From Steroidobacter denitrificans (GTDB lineage: Bacteria; Pseudomonadota; Gammaproteobacteria; Steroidobacterales; Steroidobacteraceae), in NCBI RefSeq assembly GCF_001579945.1, contig NZ_CP011971.1:3160030-3224029 (forward strand): 64,000 nt of DNA. The letters run 5' to 3'. A model generated the notes under the pieces. The model worked only from the letters and a program-made list of their open reading frames with translations, was not told the origin of the DNA and ran no database searches. Both the position numbers and the translations under genes were made by a program. Positions within the stretch are counted from its first letter, which is position 1. Each line of letters begins with the position of its first letter. Shown here in pieces: positions 25,116-34,890 of the stretch.

Positions 25116-27592
25116 AAGACCGGCTTGATGCTCCAGATGTTATTCGCGTACTCGGTGATGCTGCGGTCGCTGGAAAAGGGCCCCATGCTCAATGCATTGA
25201 GCACTGATTTGCGGGTCCATTCCTGCGGCTGGGCGAATAGTGCATCCACTTCTTCCTGGGCGGCGGCATAGGCGTCAAAATCCGCCAGCACCATGAAATG
25301 CTCTCCGTCGCTCAGCAGACGGTCCGTCACGACCCTGGAATCGGAAATATTGCCTGGTGTGAAGTATCCGGAGTCGATCTTCTCCAAGGCGCGTTTCAGC
25401 TCGGAATTGGCCTGCATGACCCGTACCGGAGAGTAACCCTGCGCCCGACGTGCGACAACCTCCTGCTCGGTCATTCCGAAAATGAAAATATTGTCCCGAC
25501 CTACGGCTTCACAGATCTCGATGTTCGCTCCATCGAGCGTTCCGATCGTTAGTGCGCCGTTCAGGGACAGTTTCATGTTGCCTGTTCCGGAGGCTTCCAT
25601 GCCCGCCGTGGAAATTTGCTGTGACAGATCGGCCGCCGGCATGATTTCCTGAGCCAGCGACACGTCATAATCCGGCAGGAAGCAAAGTTTCAGCTTGTCG
25701 GCGATGCGCGCATCGTTGTTGATCGTATGCGCCACGTTGTTGATCAGCTTGATGATGGACTTCGCCATATGGTAACCCGGCGCAGCCTTGCCGGCGATGA
25801 TCACGACGCGAGGCACGAGATTCGCGGCGGGGTCGTCCAGGATCCTCAAGTAGCGAACGACGACGTACAACAGGTTCAGCAGTTGCCGCTTGTACTCGTG
25901 GATACGTTTGACCTGGACATCGAACAGCGCTTCGGGATTGACCCTCACGTCGAGCAATCGTTCGATTGTATCGGCCAACCGCTGCTTGTTGGCAAGTTTG
26001 ATAGCGCGAAAGCGTTGCTGAAACTCGACGTCATCGACCGCCCATTTCAGGCGCTCCAGATCCTCCAGGTCGTTCTCCCAGGCCGAACCGAGTTTCTCGG
26101 TGAGCAGCGCCGCCAGACCAGGATTGGCCTGCTTCAACCAGCGCCGCACTGCGATACCGTTGGTGACGTTCGTGAAGCGTTCCGGCCACATCTGCGCGAA
26201 GTCCGCGAAGATGGTTTCCTGCATCAGGCGCGAATGCAACTTGGCCACGCCATTGATGCGGTGACTACCGATCACGGACAGATAGGCCATGCGCACCCGG
26301 CGATCGCCGTCCTCGTTGATGAGCGACATGCGGCGGCGGCGCTCCAGATCCTGTGGGTAGCGGCTGCTCACCTCTTCGAGAAAGTCCCGGTTGATCTGGT
26401 AGATGATCTGCAAATGCCGCGGCAGGAGCCGTTCGAACAACGATACCGGCCAGGTTTCGAGCGCCTCGGGCAGCAGCGTATGATTCGTGTAGCTGCATAC
26501 CTCGCGCGTAATTTGCCAGGCATCTGCCCATTCCACCCCATGGATATCGACCAGCAGATGCATCAGTTCGACGATCGTCATCGCCGGATGAGTATCATTG
26601 AGCTGGATGGCGATCGCATGCGGAAGTTCCTTCAATGGACGCCGATCGGCCAGATGCTGGGTCAACAGATCCTGAAGGGAGGCGCTCACGAAGAAGTATT
26701 GCTGTTTGAAGCGCAGTTCCTTGCCCTGCGGCGTTGAATCATCGGGATAAAGCACCCGGGACAGATTCTTGGCATCGATCTGTTCGCTGACCGCACCGGC
26801 ATAATTGCCCGCGTTGAACGCCTCGATCCGAAACGGGATGATGCCTCGCCCGGACCATAGCCGCAGATGATTGACCGTCGGGCTGCGATTGCCGGGAATC
26901 AGCAGATCGTAGCCCACCGCCCAGACATCCTGCGTTTCCACCCACTCGTGGCGGATCCGGCCATCCTGGTCACGCATCGACTGGCAACGACCGCCGAAAC
27001 GCACCCGGTAGCGCACTCCCCCGTAGCCGCGCTCCCAGAAGTTGTGCTGTGCCAGCCAGGAGCTGGCAACCTCGCGCTGCGCACCCTCCGGATCGATCAC
27101 TTGTGTAAAAATGCCGTAGTCGTAACGGATGCCATAACCGGTGGCGGCATAGCCCAGAGTGGCCAGCGAATCCAGAAAGCAGGCCGCCAATCGCCCGAGG
27201 CCGCCGTTTCCCAGGCCCGGATCTTCTTCTTCCGCAGCCACCTGTTCCAGTTCATGGCCAAGTGTCCGCAGGGTGTCCCGAACCTCATCGATCAACCCAT
27301 TGTCGAAAGACGACAAGGCGTTGACCAAGCTGCGGCCGAGCAGAAATTCCATCGACAGGTAGCAGACTCGTTTGACGCGTGCCTTCTCGACACGATTGCA
27401 GGTCGCTATCCAACGCTCCGCCAATTCCTCGCGCACCGCCAGCGACAAGGCATCATAGATATCGCGGCGTGTCGCCTGGGCCAGCGACTTGCCGAGGGAG
27501 CGCTCCAGCCGGTCGACCAGCGCCTGACGCACCGCACCGGGGCGCAGCGGGACGGAACCGACCAATGCGGTCGTTCTTGCCGGCGAATTCAC
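25112..27592 (-). CDS. glgP: glycogen phosphorylase
   Basis: About 826 residues, a PLP enzyme releasing glucose-1-phosphate from glycogen. Family motifs run throughout: YLSMEFLLGRSL, GNGGLGRLAACFLDS, QLNDTHPAM, and the PLP-lysine region EASGTGNMKLSLNGAL. The length matches GlgP (about 815). I chose GTG 27592 because it overlaps the upstream lipoprotein stop as GTGA, the same junction seen at glgB and malQ in this operon. An ATG at 27628 would add 12 residues and overlap the lipoprotein gene by 40 nt. Confidence 0.94.
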   Translation of the reverse strand: MNSPARTTALVGSVPLRPGAVRQALVDRLERSLGKSLAQATRRDIYDALSLAVREELAERWIATCNRVEKARVKRVCYLSMEFLLGRSLVNALSSFDNGLIDEVRDTLRTLGHELEQVAAEEEDPGLGNGGLGRLAACFLDSLATLGYAATGYGIRYDYGIFTQVIDPEGAQREVASSWLAQHNFWERGYGGVRYRVRFGGRCQSMRDQDGRIRHEWVETQDVWAVGYDLLIPGNRSPTVNHLRLWSGRGIIPFRIEAFNAGNYAGAVSEQIDAKNLSRVLYPDDSTPQGKELRFKQQYFFVSASLQDLLTQHLADRRPLKELPHAIAIQLNDTHPAMTIVELMHLLVDIHGVEWADAWQITREVCSYTNHTLLPEALETWPVSLFERLLPRHLQIIYQINRDFLEEVSSRYPQDLERRRRMSLINEDGDRRVRMAYLSVIGSHRINGVAKLHSRLMQETIFADFAQMWPERFTNVTNGIAVRRWLKQANPGLAALLTEKLGSAWENDLEDLERLKWAVDDVEFQQRFRAIKLANKQRLADTIERLLDVRVNPEALFDVQVKRIHEYKRQLLNLLYVVVRYLRILDDPAANLVPRVVIIAGKAAPGYHMAKSIIKLINNVAHTINNDARIADKLKLCFLPDYDVSLAQEIMPAADLSQQISTAGMEASGTGNMKLSLNGALTIGTLDGANIEICEAVGRDNIFIFGMTEQEVVARRAQGYSPVRVMQANSELKRALEKIDSGYFTPGNISDSRVVTDRLLSDGEHFMVLADFDAYAAAQEEVDALFAQPQEWTRKSVLNALSMGPFSSDRSITEYANNIWSIKPVL

Positions 27593-28212
27593 TTTACTTC
27601 GACCACTTTCTCCGCGGCGATCCGCCATGAGCCGCTCTCGCGTACCAGGGTGAGCTCCTTGGCCAAGGCATTGGCGCCAAAGCGCTGCACGAAGCTTGCG
27701 ATACGCCGATCGTCCCCGTCCGGCGCGACTTTCAGGCCCTGGATGACCGGGTCGGGTACCGGGCCGGTCGCCACTTGCTCATAACGCTGTTCCAGCCAGG
27801 CCGTGCTGCCGGCAGCATCGGTGGGCGCCACGAAGCCGGTGGAATACAAGGCGATCACGGCGTCCGCTTCGCGGCCTGCCCAGGCCTGAGCCCAACTCGC
27901 CACGACCTCCTCGGGCGAACGGGCCGTGGTCCCGGAAGCACGGAAATAAGACGGGGGTTCATCCAGACAGCGTTCGCGCTGTACACCGGTGCCGCGGGTG
28001 CCGGCTGCGGGAATCCTCAGCGATTCGTTCGGTGTCGGCTGTGACAAGCCTGCAGGCACCCGCAAGGCAGGTTCGTTTCGCGCCGACAGATAGGGTTCGT
28101 CCCGTGGTACGCAGGTGTTCTTCGACCCGCCACAAGCCGCCAGTAAAGCCAGCATGCACGCCAGCAACAACCCTGCCCCAGGACGCGTCGGGCCAGTGCG
28201 CCTCTCATTCAT
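27589..28212 (-). CDS. lipoprotein with NTF2/SnoaL-like C-terminal domain
   Basis: A 207-residue predicted lipoprotein: MNERR..., a hydrophobic stretch, then the lipobox LLAAC (Cys27). The middle is Pro/Arg-rich. The last approximately 110 residues (EEVVASWAQAWAGREADAV...ALYS...GSWRIAAEKVVEVK) read like an NTF2/SnoaL-type cone fold, similar to the C-terminal domain of Cds6-type proteins, probably binding rather than catalytic. It is the first gene of the glycogen operon and joins glgP by GTGA. Why an envelope protein is coupled to cytoplasmic glycogen enzymes is unclear. The frame remains open to 28563, but a start at 28212 gives the lipobox signal; no strong Shine-Dalgarno precedes it. Confidence 0.72.
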   Translation of the reverse strand: MNERRTGPTRPGAGLLLACMLALLAACGGSKNTCVPRDEPYLSARNEPALRVPAGLSQPTPNESLRIPAAGTRGTGVQRERCLDEPPSYFRASGTTARSPEEVVASWAQAWAGREADAVIALYSTGFVAPTDAAGSTAWLEQRYEQVATGPVPDPVIQGLKVAPDGDDRRIASFVQRFGANALAKELTLVRESGSWRIAAEKVVEVK

Positions 28213-28679
28213 GGAGGAAATGAAAACAGCGGCCGGGTCGGTCATGCTTGTCGCCATGGTTCGTTGCAATATCGCATCGGGAGAGATTTCGAGCGTAGAT
28301 ACACCGGTTCGACGCCGGTTCACCCCTGTTCGCCGCCAGATCACCTGCCAGATCATCTGTAAGGGAAGTAAGGATGCCCACATAAGATCTGTCTGGCGGG
28401 CGGGCCGGGTGGCGTCTGCGATGCTAAGGATCTGCCAGGCAGAAGGCAATGATGGCACCACAACCTCACTCATAACGCCTCTCATGGTCCGGGCTGCGGC
28501 ATTGGTCGTATAGCCGTGATCGACCACTCCCGGCGAACCGGATCGAGCCACCCGGCCGGACACCCCGTCAGGACCTATAGTCCGCCGCGGCCGGCACGAT
28601 GTGCGTCATCCTCTTACCGCAACGGCCCTCATTCCGGCACAATTCCTGCCGATCGCGGCATAGGCGGCGGGGCGGCATT
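28213..28679. other. divergent intergenic region, glycogen operon / A2M gene
   Basis: About 467 nt between divergent units. The reverse frame is open through it up to 28563, but its residues look non-coding. A short tandem motif (CCGGTTCGACG then CCGGTTCACCC) lies at 28304-28326. I see no convincing promoter pair for either side. Confidence 0.45.
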
Positions 28680-31600
28680 ATGGCATCCATCGGTGAACTC
28701 GTTCGCGACGCTGCGAGACGCATGTTCGGCGTGCTCACCTGGCAGCCGCCAGGATGGGTACAGAACCTTGCCGACAAGGCATCCGGCGGCTCTCGGCTCG
28801 TCCACGCTCATCCGCGCCGCTTCGCGGCCGCCGGCCTGGGGCTGCTCGTCCTGCTCATGGCCGGCATCGGTCTGTGGCGCTGGAATGAGCTGCGGCCGCG
28901 CCCGGCCAGCGTCGTGTTCATGGTCGAAGCTCCGGCGGCGACCTGCTACGCCTGCGAGCCGCCTGGCGACCCCAATCCATTGATGGTGCGATTCGAGTCC
29001 TCGGTCGCGCCGCTGGAGCTCACCGGCCGGCCGCTGCCGGCCGGTGATGCGCCGCTGTCCATGCGCCCGGCGTTGGCAGGCCGATGGTATTGGGACGACG
29101 ATCGCACCCTGCGCTTCCAGCCCGCTGCCGACTGGCCGATCGGCACCACATTCAAAGTCAGCTTCGCTCGCCGGGGATTCACGGCGCCGCATGTCCGCCT
29201 GCACGAGCAGACATTCGAGTTCAGCACGGCGGCATTCGCAGCACGCATCGCCGACGCCGAATTCCATCAGGATCCTACTCTTGCCTCGAGCAAGAAGGTG
29301 GTCGCCACAATCGCCTTCACCCATCCCGTCGATCCGGAACGCTTCGAACGCCATGTACGCCTGAGACTCTATGAGCGGGTCACCGACAAGATCGAGAAGG
29401 AGCTGGCGGCGCCGGCCTACACAGTCATTTACGACAAGCTGAAGCTGCAGGCTCACGTGCATTCCGATACCCTGGATATTCTGCCGAAGGCCGCCCGCCT
29501 GCAGGTAGCGATCGAACCGGGAGTAAGTGCGGCGCGCGGCGGCAACGCGACTCGGGACATGCTCGAAACCAGCGTCGCAATTCCCGGCCTCGACAGCTTG
29601 AAGGTCACGCAGATATCGCTGGACATCGTGCGCGATGAGCGCAATGAGCCCGACCAGGTATTGCTCATCACGACTTCCTTCCCGGTCGCCGAGCGCGATC
29701 TACCGCCAAAGGTACAGGCATGGCTGCTGCCGGAAAAACATCCGGACCGGAAGGTGCAAGAGGAATTCGAGCGCAACGCCCTCCGTGCCCCGGGATACAC
29801 GCCAGGCCGGCCGTATGAATGGAACCCGGCCCAGGTGCGGACCGAGATCCTGGCGACGGCTCAAAAACTGGAGCTGACGCCCATCCCCGGCGAACGCGAC
29901 CATTATGAATTGCATAGTCTGCGCTACTCCGCCACACCCGGCCGCACCCTATTCGTCAAGGTGGCTGCAGGGCTGAAATCCTTCGGTGGATACGTTCTGG
30001 GCGATTCCGTCGAGCAACTGATGACGGTGCCGGAATACCCGCGTGAACTGCACATCCTGCACCAGGGCTCCTTGCTGTCGATGTCGGGCGACAAGACGCT
30101 GAGTGTATTCGCGCGCAATCTGCCGGCCATGCGCATCGAAGTCGGCCGTCTACTGCCGAACCAGCTGCAACATCTGGTGACACAGACTTACGGCAACTTC
30201 GCCACCCCGCAGTTCCACGGCTGGGCCTTCGATGCTGCGGACATCACCGAGCGCTTCGTCAAGATCGTCCGGCTGCCTTCCGCACCCCCCGGCCAGGCCC
30301 AGTACGCGGCACTGGATCTGGGCGAATACCTGGATGCGGGTACCGGCGAACGACGCGGCATCTTTCTGCTGCGCGTACAGGCCTGGGACGCCGACAACAA
30401 TCGTGCCATCGGCTATCCGCCCAGCCAATGGAACGCAAGCCGCCAGGAAGGCTCCGCGGATGCGCGACTGCTGGTCGTAACCGATCTGGGATTGGTCGTG
30501 AAGCGGGCCCTCGACGGCACACAGGATGTATTCGTGCAATCGATTGCCACGGGGCGACCGGTGGCGGGCGCCAATATCGATATCGTCGGACGCAACGGCC
30601 TGACAACATTGTCGCGCAGCACCGATGCCGACGGTCATGCGCGCTTCCCGGACATGAAAAGCTTCCAGCACGAGCGCGCTGCGGTGCTCTATCTGGCGCG
30701 CCTTGGCGAAGACCGTTCGTTCCTGCCGATGAATGGACATGACCGGATCCTGGATCAGTCGCGTTTCGATGTCGGCGGCGTGACCGGCCAGAGCGATCCC
30801 GGTGCGTTGGCCGCCTATATCTTTTCAGACAGGGGTATCTACCGGCCGGGCGAGGAAATTCGCGCCGCAGCGATCGTGCGCACTCAGGATTGGGCACCCA
30901 CGATCGAAGGTTTGCCTCTGCGCCTGGAAATCACGGATTCGCGCGGCACCACCGTGCGCCGTGAAATCTTCACTCCCGGACCCGCCGGCTTCGGCGAGAT
31001 TCGTCATGAGACCCGGAAGAGCGCGCCGACGGGTACCTATACCCTGGCCTTGTCGATCGTGCGCGATCGCCATCGCGCCGACCTGATCGGTTCGACCACG
31101 GTGCAAGTACGCGACTTTCTTCCGGATCGCCTGCGCATGCAGGCCGGCTTCTCTATCGAATCCGTCACGGGCTGGGTTACGCCCGAACAGCTCGAAGCCC
31201 GCATCCAGCTCGACAACCTATTCGGCACGCCCGCCGGGAACCGGCGCGTCGCCGCACAGCTGACCCTGAATCCGAGCATTCCCGCATTTCACGCCTTTCC
31301 GGATTACCGGTTCCACGATCCCCACTATGCTCGTGAAGGCTTCAGCGAAACCTTGACGGAAGTGCGCACCGATGCGCAGGGCCGCGCCGTCATACCCCTG
31401 AATCTGCAGCGCTTCGCGCGTGCCACCTATCGCGTCCACCTGGTCGCGCAGGGTTTCGAGGCCGACGGCGGACGCGGCGTGACTTCGGAGGCTGCGCAGC
31501 TGGTCTCCAGCATGCCTTATCTGATCGGCTACAAGACCGACGGCGAGGTGGACTACCTGTCGCGCGACAGCGAACGGAACGTCGAATTGATCGCCATCGA

Positions 31601-34600
31601 CCCCGACGCACGACGCATGGCGGTGGACGGTCTGACGCTGGTACAGCTGGAGACGCGCTTCACCTCGGTACTCATGCGCCAGCCCAATGGAACCTACAAG
31701 TACGAATCGCGGCGCAAGGAAACCGTGTTGCAGGAGACTTCGCTCGCCATCCCGGTGGCGGGCCTGACGCTGAGCCTTCCCTCCACAACGCCAGGCAGCT
31801 TCGCCTACCTGGTGCGTGACGCCCAGGGGCAGCAGCTGGTGCGCATCGATTATCAGGTCGCGGGCGAAGGCAACGTCACCCGGACAATGGAAAAGAATGC
31901 CGAATTGGAGCTGACGTTGGACCAGCGCGACTATGCCCCCGGCGAGGAAATCGAGATGTCGATTCGTGCACCCTACGCGGGCTCCGGCCTGATCACGATC
32001 GAACGCGAAAAAGTCCATGCCTGGCGCTGGTTCCAGACCTCGACCACCAGCACGGTACAGCGTATCCGCCTACCGGAAGGTCTGGAGGGTAATGCATATG
32101 TCAACGTGACCTTTGTGCGCGACGCGGGTTCGCCGGATATCTATGCCAGTCCCCTGTCCTACGGTGTACAGGCGTTCTCGATCGACACCGATGCACGCCG
32201 CAACACTGTGGACGTACAAATGCCCGCACAGGTAAAGCCGGGCGAGGATCTCACCTTCCGCTATCGCACCAGCCGGCCGGCGAGGCTGGTGTTGTTCGCG
32301 GTCGACGAAGGCATCCTGCAGGCTGCCGGCTATCGCGCACCCGATCCGCTGGGGCATTTTTTCCAGAAGCGTGCTTTGTCGGTTTCGACCACTCAGATCC
32401 TGGACCTGATCCTGCCTGAGTTCCGGCTCATGGGCCTGTCATCCGCTCCGGGCGGTGATGCCGACGGCACGCCGGGCAAGTATTTGAATCCCTTCCGGCG
32501 CAAGGGAGAAAAACCCGTGGTGTACTGGTCGGGCATCGTCGATGCCGACACGACGCCCCGCGAGTTGACGTACCGGATTCCCGATTATTTCAATGGCAGT
32601 CTGCGTGTGCTGGCGGTCGCCGTCAGCCAGGAACGTATCGGCGTGCATGACGGCCGCACGCTGGTCCGGGGTGATTTGGTGCTCTCGCCGAACGTGCCGA
32701 CCACCGTCACACCGGGGGATGAGTTCGATGTCAGCGTCGCCGTGGCGAACGCCGCCGCCGGCTCCGGTACCCAGGCGCGCATCCAGGTATCGCTCGACAC
32801 CGGCGCTTCGCTGGAAATCCTCGGCGAGGCGCGTCGGGAACTGACGATCGCGACAGGACACGAGGACTCCGCCCGCTTCCGGCTGCGGGCCCGTGACCCG
32901 CTCGGACCCGCCGAGTTGCGGTTCACGGCATACGCCGGCCGCTACAGCGGCCGGCGCAGCGTCGATCTAAGCATCCGACCGGCGACGCCCTATATGACCC
33001 GATTGAAAGCGGGTGTGCTGGAGCGGGGGGAACAGGACGTTCGCATCGAGCGGAATCTCTATCCGCAACACCGCCGGCTGGAAGCCGGTATATCGGCTCT
33101 GCCGCTGCAACTGGCGCATGGCTTCGTGAGCTATCTGGCGAACTATCCCTATGCCTGCACCGAGCAGATCGTCAGCCAGGCCATGCCGGCCGTCGTACTC
33201 GCCGCACGCCCGGAGTTCGGCTACGTACGCGCCGAGACAGGCGCGGATGTGGCGGGCCTGATCGACGAGTTGCGCGCCCGCCAGAACGATGCCGGCGCCT
33301 ACAAGCTGTGGCCTGGAGGCACCCAGGTCTCCGAATTCACCTCACTGTATGCGCAGCATCTATTGATCGAAGCCGCCGAGCGCCAGGAACCCATTCCTGC
33401 GGACCTGCTCGAGCGCGGTAACGGCTATCTGCAGCGACTGGCGACACGCGATGGTGATGACTTGACGCAGGAACGTCAGAGCGCCTACGCCATGTATCTG
33501 CTGGCACGCCAAGGCCAGCGCGTATCGGGCGAGGTCGCCGCGGCGCGCGCGCGCCTCGAGGAGCGCTATCGGAGCCGATGGGAGCGGGACCTCACGGCAG
33601 GCTGGCTGGCCGCTACGCTGAAACTGATGCACCAGGATCGCGATGCGCAACGCCTGATCGGCGGTCTGCGATTCTCCGCCGCCGGCGCAGCTCCCGCTGC
33701 CGCAGATACCGCTGCCGGCGAATCCATGAGCGATGAAATCTACAACGACCCCATGACGCGCGATGCCTGGCTATTGTTGCTTCTGTCGCGCCACTTTCCG
33801 GAGCGGTTGAGGGATCTCCCGGATGCCGTGCTCACGAATCTCACCCAGCGGCTGACCCGGGGCGAATATCATTCGCTCTCTTCGGGCGCCGGTTTGCTGG
33901 CGCTGGATGCCTATGCCGACGCGACGGGCATGCAGGCCCACGCGCTGTCGCTCGCCGAGGTACTGCAGGACAAGCGCCTGCGACCGCTGCAGCTGCCGGA
34001 CGAGCTGTTTCCCAAGGTGGCGTTCAGCGATCAGGCCGGTGCGCTGCGCTTCGGCAATGACGGTCCCCTGAAAGCCTACTACCTCGTCGAGGAATCCGGC
34101 TTCGATCGCCAGCCGCCCACGCAGGCTTCGCGCTCGGGACTGGAGGTGCTGCGCGAGTACACCGATACGAACGGACGCCTGCTGGAACCCGGCGCGCCGG
34201 CCGTGGCCATGGGCCAGAGCATGGAGGTACGCTTGAAATTCCGCAGCTTGAAAGCGGACCGCACGCACAGCGTGGCGCTCGTCGATCTGCTGCCGGGTGG
34301 ATTCGAGCTGGTCGTACCGCCGCAGGATGCGGACACGCCGTTTCTGCAGGCGGCCAGCGCAGCGGACGATGCGAGCGGGGGATCCGGCATCGCCTATACC
34401 GGCTGGCAATGCCGGATCTGTCGCGACGATACCGACGCCTTGCTGCAATACGCGGATCTGCGTGAGGATCGGGTCGTGTTCTATGTCAGTGCCGGCACTT
34501 CGGTGTCGCAGATCGTGTATCGCATCAAGGCGACGAATGTCGGCGACTACGTGGTGCCGCCGGCCTACGGCGAGGCCATGTACGATCGATCCGTCATGGG

Positions 34601-34640
34601 GCGCTCCACCGCCGGCCGCATCAGCGTATCGCGGCCTTGA
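28680..34640 (+). CDS. bacterial alpha-2-macroglobulin, thioester type, membrane-anchored
   Basis: A 1986-residue protease-trapping protein of the periplasm. TM anchor at about 48-67 (AAAGLGLLVLLMAG) follows a short cytoplasmic tail. Then come the usual tandem MG beta-sandwich domains; the MG2-type segment reads YIFSDRGIYRPGEE, and the A2M segment VVYWSGIVDADTTPRELTY. The thioester motif is CTEQ in YPYACTEQ (Cys1493), inside the helical thioester domain, so covalent capture is possible. E. coli YfhM is a lipoprotein of about 1650 residues; this one is longer and has no lipobox. The gene is followed by pbpC, the conserved pairing thought to trap proteases while PBP1C repairs peptidoglycan. I chose ATG 28680; the frame is open from 28599. 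Confidence 0.93.
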   Translation: MASIGELVRDAARRMFGVLTWQPPGWVQNLADKASGGSRLVHAHPRRFAAAGLGLLVLLMAGIGLWRWNELRPRPASVVFMVEAPAATCYACEPPGDPNPLMVRFESSVAPLELTGRPLPAGDAPLSMRPALAGRWYWDDDRTLRFQPAADWPIGTTFKVSFARRGFTAPHVRLHEQTFEFSTAAFAARIADAEFHQDPTLASSKKVVATIAFTHPVDPERFERHVRLRLYERVTDKIEKELAAPAYTVIYDKLKLQAHVHSDTLDILPKAARLQVAIEPGVSAARGGNATRDMLETSVAIPGLDSLKVTQISLDIVRDERNEPDQVLLITTSFPVAERDLPPKVQAWLLPEKHPDRKVQEEFERNALRAPGYTPGRPYEWNPAQVRTEILATAQKLELTPIPGERDHYELHSLRYSATPGRTLFVKVAAGLKSFGGYVLGDSVEQLMTVPEYPRELHILHQGSLLSMSGDKTLSVFARNLPAMRIEVGRLLPNQLQHLVTQTYGNFATPQFHGWAFDAADITERFVKIVRLPSAPPGQAQYAALDLGEYLDAGTGERRGIFLLRVQAWDADNNRAIGYPPSQWNASRQEGSADARLLVVTDLGLVVKRALDGTQDVFVQSIATGRPVAGANIDIVGRNGLTTLSRSTDADGHARFPDMKSFQHERAAVLYLARLGEDRSFLPMNGHDRILDQSRFDVGGVTGQSDPGALAAYIFSDRGIYRPGEEIRAAAIVRTQDWAPTIEGLPLRLEITDSRGTTVRREIFTPGPAGFGEIRHETRKSAPTGTYTLALSIVRDRHRADLIGSTTVQVRDFLPDRLRMQAGFSIESVTGWVTPEQLEARIQLDNLFGTPAGNRRVAAQLTLNPSIPAFHAFPDYRFHDPHYAREGFSETLTEVRTDAQGRAVIPLNLQRFARATYRVHLVAQGFEADGGRGVTSEAAQLVSSMPYLIGYKTDGEVDYLSRDSERNVELIAIDPDARRMAVDGLTLVQLETRFTSVLMRQPNGTYKYESRRKETVLQETSLAIPVAGLTLSLPSTTPGSFAYLVRDAQGQQLVRIDYQVAGEGNVTRTMEKNAELELTLDQRDYAPGEEIEMSIRAPYAGSGLITIEREKVHAWRWFQTSTTSTVQRIRLPEGLEGNAYVNVTFVRDAGSPDIYASPLSYGVQAFSIDTDARRNTVDVQMPAQVKPGEDLTFRYRTSRPARLVLFAVDEGILQAAGYRAPDPLGHFFQKRALSVSTTQILDLILPEFRLMGLSSAPGGDADGTPGKYLNPFRRKGEKPVVYWSGIVDADTTPRELTYRIPDYFNGSLRVLAVAVSQERIGVHDGRTLVRGDLVLSPNVPTTVTPGDEFDVSVAVANAAAGSGTQARIQVSLDTGASLEILGEARRELTIATGHEDSARFRLRARDPLGPAELRFTAYAGRYSGRRSVDLSIRPATPYMTRLKAGVLERGEQDVRIERNLYPQHRRLEAGISALPLQLAHGFVSYLANYPYACTEQIVSQAMPAVVLAARPEFGYVRAETGADVAGLIDELRARQNDAGAYKLWPGGTQVSEFTSLYAQHLLIEAAERQEPIPADLLERGNGYLQRLATRDGDDLTQERQSAYAMYLLARQGQRVSGEVAAARARLEERYRSRWERDLTAGWLAATLKLMHQDRDAQRLIGGLRFSAAGAAPAAADTAAGESMSDEIYNDPMTRDAWLLLLLSRHFPERLRDLPDAVLTNLTQRLTRGEYHSLSSGAGLLALDAYADATGMQAHALSLAEVLQDKRLRPLQLPDELFPKVAFSDQAGALRFGNDGPLKAYYLVEESGFDRQPPTQASRSGLEVLREYTDTNGRLLEPGAPAVAMGQSMEVRLKFRSLKADRTHSVALVDLLPGGFELVVPPQDADTPFLQAASAADDASGGSGIAYTGWQCRICRDDTDALLQYADLREDRVVFYVSAGTSVSQIVYRIKATNVGDYVVPPAYGEAMYDRSVMGRSTAGRISVSRP

Positions 34641-34645
34641 AAATA

Positions 34646-34737
34646 ATGGAATGCATTCCGCTCATGATCCTGGTCATCCATGCATCTGAGGCGGATCCAT
34701 GCTTGGTTTCTTCCTGCCAGCTGATGGAATGCATTCC
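34646..34737. repeat. pair of GGAATGCATTCC palindromes in direct repeat
   Basis: The 12-nt perfect palindrome GGAATGCATTCC occurs at 34648-34659 and 34726-34737, each preceded by AT and followed by a TCATG-containing tail (CGCTCATGATCC and ATTCATGTCCGT). It lies between the A2M gene and pbpC. The first tail matches the outer arm of the long hairpin family, so this may be a degraded extra copy. It could also be an operator for a dimeric regulator; I cannot decide. Confidence 0.6.
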
Positions 34738-34804
34738 ATTCATGTCCGTCTCCGTTCATGCCTCGAATCTGAAGGCATGAACGGAGACGGACATGAGCGG
34801 GATG
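34732..34804. repeat. long hairpin repeat, copy 2
   Basis: Left arm 34740-34763 pairs perfectly with 34773-34796 (24 bp, 9-nt loop). Pairing extends about 8 more bp with wobbles and one mismatch to 34732/34804. The right outer end reads GGACATGAGCGGGA, the same as in copy 1, whereas the left outer end has drifted. It lies between two forward genes of one likely unit, so it may attenuate pbpC or separate it from the A2M gene. Confidence 0.82.
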
Positions 34805-34890
34805 GGCACCCAATGTAAATTTGACAATGCTGAAACGGTTGGAAGGGTGAAACGATTGAGATGAGGCGAGTTGAGTCGAGCTGATCGTTC

